The notes under the pieces: generated by a model
Databases searched by the model: none
What the model was told of the DNA's origin: nothing
Seen by the model: the letters and a program-made list of their open reading frames with translations, nothing else
Shown here: one piece after another, positions 44,090 through 55,100 of the stretch
Layout: each line of letters opens with the position of its first letter
Position numbering within the stretch: position 1 is the first letter of the stretch
Position numbers and translations under genes: made by a program
Source of the DNA: Arthrobotrys musiformis
Lineage: Eukaryota; Ascomycota; Orbiliomycetes; Orbiliales; Orbiliaceae
Direction of reading: 5' to 3'
NCBI GenBank assembly: GCA_036971715.1
Contig: JAVHJL010000004.1
Location: 4,154,001 to 4,218,000 of the forward strand
Length of the DNA stretch: 64,000 bases

Positions 44090-46237
44090 ATGGATCCCGC
44101 GGCTCTCAAAGTCACGGAATTGAAGGCGGAGCTGAAGAAACGCGGCTTGGCGGTTGGTGGATTGAAAAAGGATTTGGTGGAGAGACTTACTGAGGCTATC
44201 GAGAAAGAGAAAGCTGAAGCCGAAGCTGAGGAAGAGGAGGAGGAGGAAGAGGAAGAAGAAGAGGAGCCTGAAGAGGAGCAGGAGGATGAAGAGGAACAGC
44301 CTGGAGAGGAGGAACCACAAGCCGAGCCGGAGGTAGTAGAAGACAAAGTAGAGGATAAAGATGAGGAGCAGGCCGAGGCCCCTGAGGCTACCGTTGACGC
44401 GACGGAAGAAGATGGCGAGAAGGAAGTTGTAGACGAGCAGGAGGAGGAAGCAGCTACAGCTACCAAAGAAGACGTAGCTGAAGAGCCGGAGAAGATGGAT
44501 GAAGATACTACGCCTGGGGAAGAAGAGGAGGGTAATAAAGATGAGCCGGATACCTCTTCTTCGACCTTACAGGTCGCCTCTTCTGGCTCTGCAACAGCGG
44601 CCACCAAGTCCACCGACGAAAGTATGGAAGATATCAAAGTAACAACGGCGACGGAAGAGACCAAAGAGCCGGAAACTGCTGCTGAGGAACCAATGGAGGT
44701 TGAGAAGCCAGATGAGAAACCAGCTGATGAGTCGGCACTACTACCACCGAAATCTCATGCACCCACCGTCGAAACAGCTGCTGCGACACCGATACCGACA
44801 CGCGAGGAGCCGAAGCAACCTGAGAATATCCTCGAACCTGTCACATCTGCTCCAACACCCTTACAACCCCCCGAAGCCGTACAATCTATCGAAGCGGACC
44901 TCTCTAATCGACGAAAGCGCTCGAGATCGCCGTCGGTCCGTGTTGAGGAAGTTGAAGCGAAGAAGGCACGGATCCACGAAGAATTGGCTGAGAAAGACGA
45001 AGTTGCTATGGCTGATGCGCCGGTTATCAGTACTGATTCCCCGGAGCGAGGTAGGAAGGATAGGTCTAGGTCGAGAAGTAGATCTAGATCGAGATCAAGA
45101 TCTCGTACGGAATCACCATCACAAAGCAGACAGAGACCGTCGATCGTAGCGAGCACGAAGGACGCCAGGTTCAAATCCCTCTTTAACAAAGAGGAAGCCT
45201 CAGCTAGCAATCAAACAAATACTGGTGCCGCCACTCCACCACGTTCTGAAGATGAAGAGGAGACTTCTCCATCGATTCACCCGGCCACCCGTGGCCTTTA
45301 CATTCGCGAACTCGTTCGTCCACTTCAAGAGTCCCAACTAAAAACGCACCTCATCCAACTTGCCAGCAAGTCCACAGATCCCAGCAATGCTGACCCCTCG
45401 ACATTGGAATCCATTTACTTAGATGGAATCAAAACACACTGCTTCGCAGTCTTCTCAACCGTCCAAGCATGCTCAAGAGCTAGAAACGGAATCCATGGAA
45501 AGATCTTCCCTAACGAGAAGAATAGAAGGGTCTTGTTTGCAGACTACGTTCCAGAAGACAAGATCAATTCCTGGATCAGCAGGGAAAAAGACAACCGCGG
45601 CGTTAGGTTTGTCATTACATATGGGGACAGCGAAGACGGCGTCGAAGCTGTACACGAGGAATATTCCGGTGGCGGCAGGGGTAGTATTGGTGGCAATGGC
45701 GGTGGGCGTGGGGGCGGCGCTGCACCTATTGATGCACCTGCAGGACCAAGAGGACGATCAAGCTTTTCAAATAATGGACCAGCCGGAAACACCTTTACTA
45801 CAGGTGCCAATGCGATCCCAGCGGGAGCTAGAGTTGTCAGTCTAGAGGAATTGTTTTTGAGCACAAAGACCAAACCCAAGATTTACTACAAGCCTGTTGA
45901 TGAGGCTACCGTTAAGGAAAGAATTGCTAGGGGTCCAGTCGAAGGAGAAGTTCGAGGGAGGAGGGTTGGCGGCGGTGCTGGCGGCGGCGGTGGAGGCGGT
46001 CCCGGTGGTCCCGGTGGCCCTGGTGGTGGCCCTGGTGGAAACTCAGATTATTGGAGAGGTGGGTTTGGTGGTGGTGGAAGGGGCGGAAGAGGCGGTAGGA
46101 GGGGTGGGGGCGACAGCTGGACAAGCAAGGACCGTGAGAGAGACAGGGATTTTGAAAGAAGGGACTGGGTTCGCGATGGAGGTAGAGGGGATAGAAGAGG
46201 CCCGTTCAGAGAGAGGAGCCCAAGGGAGAGGTGGTAA
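44090..46237 (+). CDS. Acinus-type SAP/RRM protein of the ASAP/PSAP complexes
   Basis: Single exon, 715 residues. The N-terminal SAP motif (VTELKAELKKRGLAVGGLKK, about residues 8-27 and beyond) would bind DNA or RNA. A very acidic Glu-rich stretch follows. A short RS region lies near 323-345. An RRM-like domain (about 395-500) begins TRGLYIRELVRPL and contains FAVFSTVQACSRARNGIHG. After it, at about 583-615, SLEELFLSTKTKPKIYYKPV matches the RNPS1-SAP18-binding motif of Acinus (LDDLF...IYWLPL in animals). The C-terminus is Gly-rich with RGG repeats and ends in an RD/RE-rich tail. By homology it is a nuclear splicing and exon-junction accessory factor. Composition is strongly biased but the frame is unbroken, and antisense frames are shadows. 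Confidence 0.88.
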   Translation: MDPAALKVTELKAELKKRGLAVGGLKKDLVERLTEAIEKEKAEAEAEEEEEEEEEEEEEPEEEQEDEEEQPGEEEPQAEPEVVEDKVEDKDEEQAEAPEATVDATEEDGEKEVVDEQEEEAATATKEDVAEEPEKMDEDTTPGEEEEGNKDEPDTSSSTLQVASSGSATAATKSTDESMEDIKVTTATEETKEPETAAEEPMEVEKPDEKPADESALLPPKSHAPTVETAAATPIPTREEPKQPENILEPVTSAPTPLQPPEAVQSIEADLSNRRKRSRSPSVRVEEVEAKKARIHEELAEKDEVAMADAPVISTDSPERGRKDRSRSRSRSRSRSRSRTESPSQSRQRPSIVASTKDARFKSLFNKEEASASNQTNTGAATPPRSEDEEETSPSIHPATRGLYIRELVRPLQESQLKTHLIQLASKSTDPSNADPSTLESIYLDGIKTHCFAVFSTVQACSRARNGIHGKIFPNEKNRRVLFADYVPEDKINSWISREKDNRGVRFVITYGDSEDGVEAVHEEYSGGGRGSIGGNGGGRGGGAAPIDAPAGPRGRSSFSNNGPAGNTFTTGANAIPAGARVVSLEELFLSTKTKPKIYYKPVDEATVKERIARGPVEGEVRGRRVGGGAGGGGGGGPGGPGGPGGGPGGNSDYWRGGFGGGGRGGRGGRRGGGDSWTSKDRERDRDFERRDWVRDGGRGDRRGPFRERSPRERW

Positions 46238-46953
46238 ATTGAGAACTAGCGATTCCACAAACATTTCCCCCTTCCTATTTCGAAAAGCAACCCACGCTTC
46301 ACTTCTCCCACTATGTTTTACTATTACCAAACTATTAATATTCGACAGGTTCATTAAGATTCATTAGATGGAAGAGGGCTTTTCTTCGCAGATATACAAA
46401 AGCTCACCTTGTTTCAATTCCCCCTTTTTTGAGATAACCCTTTTCTTACTGCACTTCTTTCTTCTCCCTTTTTATATATGTATATTAGGCGATTACCTGT
46501 TCAGAGATCGAAAATGTTTCCCTTTTTTGCCTTCTTTTTCCTTTGTCTCAAAAATATATCGACGGCTGTTGTATGCATAAGGGAAGGAGGTATTTTTGTA
46601 TACTACAGCGGGTGAATAATAAAGAATGAACATATTATACCATGTTCCAGTCGTAGGCTTGATTAACCCCAGTGGCCATTTTATGCGATCCATCCACGTC
46701 CGTCATGGAATTTCGAATCAGATTCATGATTGTTATGACATATAAAAGGATCTTAAGCTTAAGAACAACAAAACCCCTACAAGCTAGTAGTTATAACCCA
46801 GTTGCCAATATAAAGAAAGAAAGAGAGAACGGTTCAAAGAAGAAGAAGAAGAAAAATCCCGCTGAATAATCATAATCATGACCTCCCCGCCGGCGTTACA
46901 AAAACAACCAAAGATATATGAGAAAAGAATATATCATCCGTACTGGTAAAAGA
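46238..46953. other. Convergent intergenic
   Basis: About 0.7 kb between the 3' ends of the SAP/RRM gene and the calmodulin-like gene. It is T-rich on the plus strand, with an (AAG)n run near 46838-46854. No gene is seen. Confidence 0.45.
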
Positions 46954-48080
46954 TTACAGTTGCATAATAGCCTTGAATTCCTCGAAGTCGATGGTTCCGT
47001 TCCCGTCTTTGTCAGCCTCTTTGATCATTTCCTCGATCTGTTCGTCGGTAAGGTTCTCGCCGAGGGCTTTCATTACCAATCGGAGTTCGGCGGCGTCGAT
47101 GGTGCCGGTCTTGTCCTTGTCGAAGACGTTGAAGGCGTCGCGGAGTTCGCGGTCCATGTCGCGGTATTGTTGGTCGCGGGGGGCCATCAGTGTTAGGAAT
47201 TCTATCGTTCACGCTATTAGGATGATTCATGTGGGGGGATGAGGTGGGGAGGGGAAGGGGGGTACCCTGGAAGTCAATGGTTCCGGTGTTGTTCAGGTCA
47301 ACTTCGTGGATTATGTCGCGGAGCTCGGAGTCTGTAGGATATTGGCCGAGGGATTTCATGACGTCGCCGAGTTCGTCGATGCTGATTTCGCCTATGATAT
47401 ATCATAATCTCTTAGTTTCTAATTGCCCCGTGTCTTAAGGGGAGGCACCGGAGGGTGTGTGCGTCTTTTAGGCCCGCCATCATATAAACGATGCCATTGA
47501 ACTGAACTGAACCTCACGGCCAGGTACCTGAGGCGGCCTTAAAGACCGAATAATGAGACATCTTCCAGACGCAAGTGATGCCCCAAAGACCCGTCAAATT
47601 CCTCGAGGTAGCGTTTGTAGAATTGAGAAGGGGTGTTGTTTTTGTGGTATTTTTGTAGATGTTTTGGGCGTGTGGGCGGGGATGGGATGGAGGGGTAAGT
47701 CAGAAAGAGGGATTGGTACCGTTGCCATCTTTGTCCTATCGTGATACGAAACAATCCCGTTAGCCTCGGACTCTCTCAAAGCCACAAGAAAAAGAATATA
47801 AGGGAGAGAAAAAACTTACAAAGATCTTGAAAGCATCCTTGAAGGTCTGGACTTCTTCTTGGCTGAGGAGGTGGGCCTGAATATTATTATTATTATTTCG
47901 TCGGGTTAATTTGTGTGGTTTTAAGATTTGGAGAACGTGGATATGCACGCGGCAGCCAACCCCCCAGCTCTACTTCTGCAGCGCGGGGCAAAAGCAAGCC
48001 AGAAAACAGCTGGGAGGTAAGGTACCGGAAACAAAAGAAACGGGAACGGACGGGGGAAAGAGGGGGGTTTTTAATACCAT
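46954..48080 (-). CDS. Calmodulin-like protein with four EF-hands
   Basis: Five exons: ATG alone at 48080-48078, then 47876-47820, a 16-nt microexon 47735-47720, 47391-47266 and 47201-46954. Together they give exactly 149 residues, the calmodulin length including Met. The four calcium loops are DKDGNGEISIDE, DLNNTGTIDFQE, DKDKTGTIDAAE and DKDGNGTIDFEE; each keeps Asp at position 1 and Glu at 12. Outside the loops it departs clearly from the near-invariant calmodulin sequence (for example SQEEVQTFKDAFKIF and FLTLMAPRDQQYRDMDREL). It may therefore be a calmodulin-related sensor rather than the essential calmodulin. It would bind Ca2+ and regulate partners. The least certain part is the first exon: an ATG immediately followed by a GTATTA donor. 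Confidence 0.85.
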
Positions 48081-49602
48081 TTTTTGGGGGGATTTCTATA
48101 ATATGTATACTTTTCACAGCAAAATATTGTGGATATCTTGGGTCGAAAGACTGCGGCCGAGTTGGTTGGTGCGGGGTGGGAAAGGAGGGCGGTGTACTTG
48201 TTATCTTGTAGGGCTGTGGTTTATTGTTCGGGGGCTGAGTTAAAAAATGAGGGTTTTCGGCAGAAGCCTTTTTTTTTGCGAAAAAGGAACAGGTAGCGGG
48301 TTTGATTATATAAGACTTTGCCTTTCAGGCTGTATGCTTGGGGGAAAGAGATGGGAGGAGGAAGATACTGACTAAGGGACAAGAAAAAACTAAGAGTTCT
48401 TATGGCTCTTAGGTAAGTACTTCTTAAATAAGTATGAACGAAGGAGGAATTAAGGGAAAAGAAGGAGGACAGAGTTTCTATGTTTCTGGTTTAAGCTGAG
48501 GTAATGTTGGTTCCTTTTTTTTGCCTCTCTTTTGGTTGTTCCCAAGTTGCTTTTGATAGCGGGGTAGGGTATGTCCGCGGTTCTACAGCTAGCTAGCTAA
48601 CCAACTGGCTAGCTGGTGGATTCTATAAAAAAAAAACGTGAGAGTGGTTTTGAGCTAAGGAAGTAGAAGCTAAGGTAAGGTAAGTACAAGGTAGGGCAAG
48701 GTGGGGCCGGGGCTGTTGGTGGCTATTGGTCTCTTCTTTTGACGGATTTGGGTTCGGAATTCGGGTTGGAATATGACAGGTCAGATCGGATCAGGTCAGG
48801 TCAGGCCATGCCATCTCATCGTTTGGTGGTTAGCCAATCTTGACATAAGGCGGGTACGTAGGCCATACGTATACATATGGTTTGCACGCACAGCACCACT
48901 CGAAGTTCAGCTGATGGTGCTAGCTATATTGCATCAGAGCTAGAGCTATCAATGGGTGTCGGTTCTGGAATAGTCGGCGTGAGACAACGGTTTTAGAGAT
49001 CTATAGCTCGATCGGTCTTATATTAACTACAAATTCGGAACTTTGAAACTGTTTGTGCCGGGAGGGTTTGAGCTAAGCATATCCAGAAATCGTCGAGCTT
49101 CGAGCTGAGTTTCAATTGAGCCGGCTGTATCTTATATTGATCGTTGAGGGCAGATGCGTATTCCAATAGTTAAGTTGGTAGTCTCGTGTGTGTTACGAAC
49201 CACCAAAAGTAGTCTCGAGGGCCGCGTAGCCTCGAGAGACAGATGCTGAGTATCTACCTGGATTGTCATGAGACCACTGTATCTATGCATATGCTGGAGC
49301 CTCGAATTATCGAGGAATTGTCACAAGCCGGCCAAGTTACCGACTTGCGACTCGGTTTGTGTTGGAGCAACAGCCCGTTGGCGGATCGGAGCCGACGGTA
49401 ACCTCAGCGCAACACATTCCTTCAAAACTTTGCCCTGCTTCGGCTCTTTTCCTTGTCGCAAGCTTTCCTCTCTCTCTCTTTCCCTTCCTCCTCCCGGGAC
49501 ACCGTCACGTTCTCTCCAACTTCAACTCCATTCACCATCGCCCACGCGGAATACAGCCAATCCGGGCACAGAGGCAGCTGTATACTCACCTTCTCTTCCA
49601 TC
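48081..49602. other. Divergent intergenic region
   Basis: About 1.5 kb between the calmodulin-like gene and ETF beta; both promoters should lie here. Notable are overlapping CTAG/AGCTAGCT motifs near 48586-48616 and repeated AGGTAAGG/TCAGGTCAGG runs near 48670-48802. A CT-rich leader precedes 49603. No gene is called. Confidence 0.45.
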
Positions 49603-50535
49603 ATGTCGACCCTCAGAATCCTCGTCCCCGTCAAACGGTATTTCCCTCCCCGTCCCACACCCCACTATCAAACCCCGATCCTCGGCTTCTCAAACCAATC
49701 AACTAACATATTCACTGAAAATTTAAAGGGTAATCGACTACGCCGTAAAACCCCGTGTAAACAAAGCCCAGACGGCCGTCGAAATCGCTGGTGTAAAACA
49801 CTCCATGAACCCCTTCGACGAGCTTAGCGTCGAAGAATCCGTCCGTCTTCGAGAGAAACATACCCAAAAGACAGTAGAGGACATCCTAGCTATATCAATT
49901 GGTCCACCAAAGGCTGCTGATACCTTGAGAACTGCTATGGCCATGGGTTGCGATAGAAGTATTCATGTTGAAGTTCCTGAAAAGGATGAGATGCTGGAAC
50001 CTCTACAAGTCGCTAAGATTTTGAAGGAAGTTGTGGACAAGGAAGGGAGCAATTTGGTCATCTTGGGCAAACAGAGTATCGATGATGATTCTTCGCAGAC
50101 TGGGCAAATGTTAGCCGGCCTTCTGGGCTGGGGACAGGCGTGTGGCGCAAGTGAAGTCGCACTAGATGGGGAGTATTTGAAGGTTACGAAGGAGGTGGAT
50201 GGAGGTACTGAAACCGTTAAGGGCAAGTTGCCGATGGTGGTTACAACAGATTTACGGCTTAACGAACCTCGATATGCCAGTTTGCCGAATATCATGAAGG
50301 CAAAGAAGAAGAAGTTGGAGAAGAAGAAGCTAGAAGACTTCCAAGTTAGGGCGGAGAACAGACTCAAGAATTTGAAGGTCACTGGTGAGTTTTTGCCCCT
50401 TCCCATCTCCTTTGAAGGTTTTAAGAAGCTAGTATGCTGATTGGGGGGATAGAGCCACCACCAAGACAGGGAGGAGGCAAGGTTGAGGACGTGGATGGGC
50501 TGATCTCCAAATTGAAAGAGCTTGGAGCTTTGTAA
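49603..50535 (+). CDS. etfB: Electron transfer flavoprotein, beta subunit
   Basis: Mitochondrial matrix subunit that, with the alpha subunit, takes electrons from acyl-CoA and other dehydrogenases and passes them to ETF-ubiquinone oxidoreductase. Three exons (49603-49637, 49729-50384, 50453-50535) give 257 residues, the usual size. The start MSTLRILVPVKR continues across intron 1 into VIDYAVKPRVN. Family signatures include MNPFDELSVEESVRLREK, DDSSQTGQMLAGLLGWGQ (the AMP/FAD-binding loop region) and VVTTDLRLNEPRYASLPNIM followed by KAKKK, the ETF beta signature. It ends LISKLKELGAL. Introns are 91 nt (branch AACTAAC) and 68 nt. No cleaved presequence is obvious, as is usual for this subunit. 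All parts are intact. Confidence 0.95.
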
Positions 50536-51608
50536 TTGTACGAGTAGTGTGTATATATATTCCTATATATCAGGACCATTTAATCCAAAAGCAAAATACT
50601 ATTCGAGATAACAAGGCCCACGAGTGGTCGGTCTTGTGAGAAAATACCAGTATTTTCTTTGAGTAGAGCGATAGTTATAAGACGCTGAGGTGTATTTAGC
50701 TAGACCATTTCGACTTGGAAGAGAAATAAGCACACACTAATAGCCTAGGCTCCTAGACCGCCTACGCACAGGGCTCGATCTAGCTAGCCTTAGGTCTAGC
50801 TCAGATAGCAGTGTCACAGGGAACAATGCTGATAATGCGAAGGATCAATTGGATCCTCCATTGGTTGCCGATACGTCAGTTTCCAAATTTCTAGTAGGCT
50901 GGTTTCTAGATCGATAACGTTAACATGCGTCTAGGTTCATGCTGGTGGGCTTACGTAACCCGGCCGGTACTTTTGTGGCCAGCGGACTTTGAAGCAACCA
51001 ACCTTGCGACAGTACAGGTGAGTGTGATATTTCATTATAAACGATTTTGAAACTCTATGCATGCTGAACGCCTTTCTGTCCGCCGAATCAATCTGAACTC
51101 GTGTTTACAATTATTTAGACGAAGCACGCGCGCGAGAAGCTAAGCTTGTGTATACAATCGCAGGAGATTCCATTGAAAGTTCGACCACTAATCCTAGATA
51201 GGTAGGCCATATAAAGGCTTCCCTTCGGGTCCTTGGATCTAAGGATCCAAATACAATTTCATTAACCTTTCAATTGATACCCTGTGCGCAGCTATCGTGG
51301 TAAATTTCTACAACATCGCAATTTTCCCAGATCGCTCGGCCGAAGTATACCTACTTATCAACCTTACGGCGGTAGGCTCGTGAGATGAAACAAAAATTAT
51401 CGCGAAATAGGGAAGAACTAGTTCTATCATGAGTCAACATCTTTCTCCATGATAAACAAGGGGTATGTAAACTTATAGTTACATATCTATCAGGCCAGGC
51501 GGTGCAATTACGTTACCGATACCATCCTAGATGGACACCCGCGGGTCCGGGTATGCTTCATGGGAATGTGTAATGTTTTCGAGAAAAGCTGGATAAAGGA
51601 GACCCCGC
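50536..51608. other. Intergenic, no supported gene
   Basis: About 1.1 kb after ETF beta. It contains CTAG-rich sequence (GATCTAGCTAGCCTTAGGTC near 50769-50788). No gene is seen apart from the candidate that starts on the right. Confidence 0.4.
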
Positions 51609-52023
51609 CTACTGGAAAACTTGACGAAATCAAGCTTAACCTTGGCGGGGTGAGGCTCTTACCTTCCTAAACTGTCCAAGTTTGGACCCACCAACCGAAG
51701 CTGTGGCCTGGGCCCCTGCAAATGGCAATTGGATGTAATGCGTCGGCACGCCTGAGTCCTCATGGGCACTTTGGATTGTTCGGTCAAACGCGTAAGCCAT
51801 GGCGCCAGCTTTTTGGTAATGAGAATCATCAGATTTTCTGACCATGGATCGACTAGTTTCAACGTTTACGGGGGCTTCGAACTTGAGCTCCGCCTGTAAT
51901 ATATGTTGCAATCGGGCTTGGCGTATTATACACTAGTGAGCTTAAGCTTTATAAAATGACTGAAGGTCTCACTGGATCAATTTCTCCAAACTTCAATTTT
52001 TTTTTGTTTCGTTTCATGCGCAT
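51609..52023 (-). CDS. Candidate small spliced gene, unknown protein of 94 residues
   Basis: Two coding blocks with matching phase 0 splice sites: 52023-51973 (17 codons, MRMKRNKKKLKFGEIDP) and 51893-51663 (77 codons, including APVNVETSRSMVRKSDDSHY). They are separated by a 79-nt GTGAGA..ACAG intron. A further 51-nt intron (GTAAGA..CCAG) would bring a TAG directly in frame at 51611. The frame also stays open upstream of 52023 for about 20 codons (SYENYLHGVIATFNNE) without a start. I do not recognise the protein. It could instead be the relic of a larger gene. It faces the ABC transporter start (52138) across about 115 bases, so the two would share a promoter region. Confidence 0.3.
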
Positions 52024-52137
52024 TTCATTGTTAAACGTTGCGATTACACCGTGTAGGTAATTTTCATACGATGCGATATTAATTTAGAAGAATAACTCTA
52101 TAGAATACGCATTCCTCCCAGGAATTTTGATTCGCTA

Positions 52138-55100
52138 ATGGCGAACTCAACGTGCATGGAAGACCTGGGCTTCGGCCCAACGGTCTTGCATTGCAGGCAA
52201 GGACTCGATTTCACTCTGCAATTCGAAGAAAGCATGTTTGATCTCGTCCCCGCTGGTTTGGTGATCCTCCTAGCGCCCCTCAGAATTTGGCAGTTACGTC
52301 GACGGCCGAAGCGAGTTTTTGAAAAGTCGTTCGCTGGGTCAAAGTTGGTATGCATAATTTTGCCTCCCTACCTCAGAAATGTATACTCTGGCATAAATTT
52401 TCTAACGATATGGTTAGATGAATATAACAATCTTGGCTATTTTGAAGCTCATTCTAGCAATCGTATGGACCTTCCGAGCGCCGGTTTTAACAAAAACGTC
52501 GATAGCAGCGGCAGCAGTATCGTTCTGCGAAGTTCTCGCAATTGGTGTCGTTTCCAGCCATGAACATGTCAGAAATATCCGACCAAGCACACTACTTAGC
52601 CTTGCTCTGACAATTTCTATAATTTTCGATATTATAAGAGCCAGGACTTTTATCAAGATAAATTTCGACAATCTCTTGACGGCTTTGTTTACAGCGTCCA
52701 TCGCCTCCAAAGCATCAGTCTTGTTGCTTGAGGCGAAGGATAAGAGAGTATTTTTGAGGTCACCGGATACCGATAAACCGCCAGAGGAGACGAGTGGATT
52801 GTTTAGCCGCAGTGTGTTCTGGTGGCTCACACCATTGTTGAGAGCTGGTGAGATACCCACGAACCCAATGGGGTGTGGTGTCGTTCTTCAATTCGCATTT
52901 CCTAATAATTAATATATTCTTGGTGTCTACAGGTTATTCCAGAATCCTAAGCTTCTCAGATCTATGGCATCTAGACGACCGTATCGACGCCCCAGATGTC
53001 AAAGACCATTTTTACCAAACATGGCTCCAACGTTATTCTCATTCTAAACGGAAATACAAACTCGCCCGCTCCAGTTTCCGCGCCCTACTATGGCTTTTTC
53101 TATCACCTGTTATTCCAAACATCTTATTCGTGGGCCTCAATTTCTCCCAACCCTTCCTCATAAGCAGAATGATCACATTCGTCCGCTCCGATGACCCGAC
53201 TGAGGTTGGATATTTGCTACTTCTGGCGTTCGCGGTCGTCTACTTTTTAATAGGTGTATTCGGAGCGATATATTGGCATGAGGTAGATAGATGGTTAACA
53301 GTTCTTCGCGGTTGTCTCGTGAGCGCAGTTTATCGCAAAACACTGACCTTAGATTTACGGCAAACCTCGACGGGAGCTTCGGTTGCTTTGATGAGCACAG
53401 ATGTTGAGAAGGCCATGTTGGGGTTTAAATGGCTTCATGAAGCTATCTCAAGTTTCGCAATCATTCCTATTGCACTTGTGCTACTTTACTTCCAGGTTGG
53501 ATTGGCGTAAGTTAATTAATTCCAATCCCTTTTAGTTTGTACTAGGCTACAGTAAGGATTTCTAATGGTCGTATAGGTTCCTCGCGCCGCTTTTCATTCT
53601 CGGTCTCTGTACCTACTTAGCCAGTCATATGTCCACAATTATTGTCAAAAGGCAAAAGATTTGGCTTCAAGAAACCCAAAAACGAGTACACTTCACTTCA
53701 TCAGTCATCGCCTCCATGCGCGGAGTAAAAATGATGGGTTTAGTCCCCTTGATCACTAAAAAGATCGAAAAACTCCGCCACGTTGAAAACATGGCAGGTC
53801 TAAAATGGAGACTTAACATCGTCGTTGGCGTCGCTCTGTCAAACCTCGGGAGCGAGGGGTCCAAATGGTTCACTTTTATCCTCTTCGCCATAATTTTCTA
53901 CGTCAAACACCGAAAAGGTGACGGTGACGGCTCGGGACTCAATGTGAATGTTCTTTTCACATCCCTTGCGATTTTGAACATTACGCTACAGAAATTACAG
54001 ATTGTGATCCAAATTATTCCGGGATTGATGAACTCCTTCGGCTGTCTTATGAGAATTGAGGAATTTTTGATGGGCGAAACTAAGTCGGACAATAGACTTC
54101 AGAGGGAACGTGGGGGTAGGGTTTCAGAGAATAGTAGTGGTGAATATGGAGACGGAAACGAAAGGTTCAAATCTGATGGAGAGGATATACCAATGCAACG
54201 AATTCGAAGGCTGTCGAGAGATGGGGCCAAGTCGTTGATCGAGGTCACCCAGTTAACGGCCGGGTGGTCGCAAGAAGAGAAGATACTGAAGGATGTTTCT
54301 TTGGACTTTATCTCTGGAGAAATTGCTATTATCGTGGGGCCGTATGTTTTACATTCAATCCTTCATCTGTACAGCTGTTTTCATACCTTTCAGACTGACT
54401 AGCTCACAATGAACAATAGCGTCGGATGCGGCAAATCGACACTCCTTCAGAGCCTTTTGGGAGAAACCACAGTTCACGAGGGTTTCGTGAATATCCACGG
54501 GCGCTTCGACTCTATTGCCTACTGTGCTCAAACACCCTGGCTTGTTAATAAGAGTATTAGGGATAATATTGTGGGAATGTCCCTCTTTGATGTCGACTGG
54601 TACAAAGAGGTTGTTAGGTGCTGTGCTTTACTTGAAGATTTGAAACTATACGACAAAGGAGATAAGACACTCGTCGGTTCGAAGGGTGTTACGCTTTCTG
54701 GGGGCCAGAAACAGCGGATCGTGAGTAATGATTTCTTTTCGCTAGGGAATAACATTGTAACTGCTTCGCATGGCTAGATTAAATTAACTAACCAGTGAGC
54801 TTATGCAGGCGCTTGCGAGAGCGGTTTATTCTAGGAAGCCCATTCTGATTTTGGACGATATATTCAGCGGACTTGATGCCATTACCGAAGAACGCATTTT
54901 CACGAGGCTTCTTGGGCCGGGTGGTCTTCTCAGGAAGAATGGTAACACAATAATATTAGCCACTCATGCTGGTAAAATTCCCACTACCTGATTTCATACT
55001 GAGGACACTATCACTGATGCCTATTTCCAAGTCCACCGTCTCCCTGCCGCAAATCAAATTATTGTCATGAGCAAAGAAGGATCCATACAATCCCGAGGAA

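Noticed and set aside
44083..44664. 193-codon Ser-rich frame on the minus strand
   Set aside because: It is the antisense of the Glu-rich stretch of the Acinus-like gene (GAG/GAA codons read backwards).
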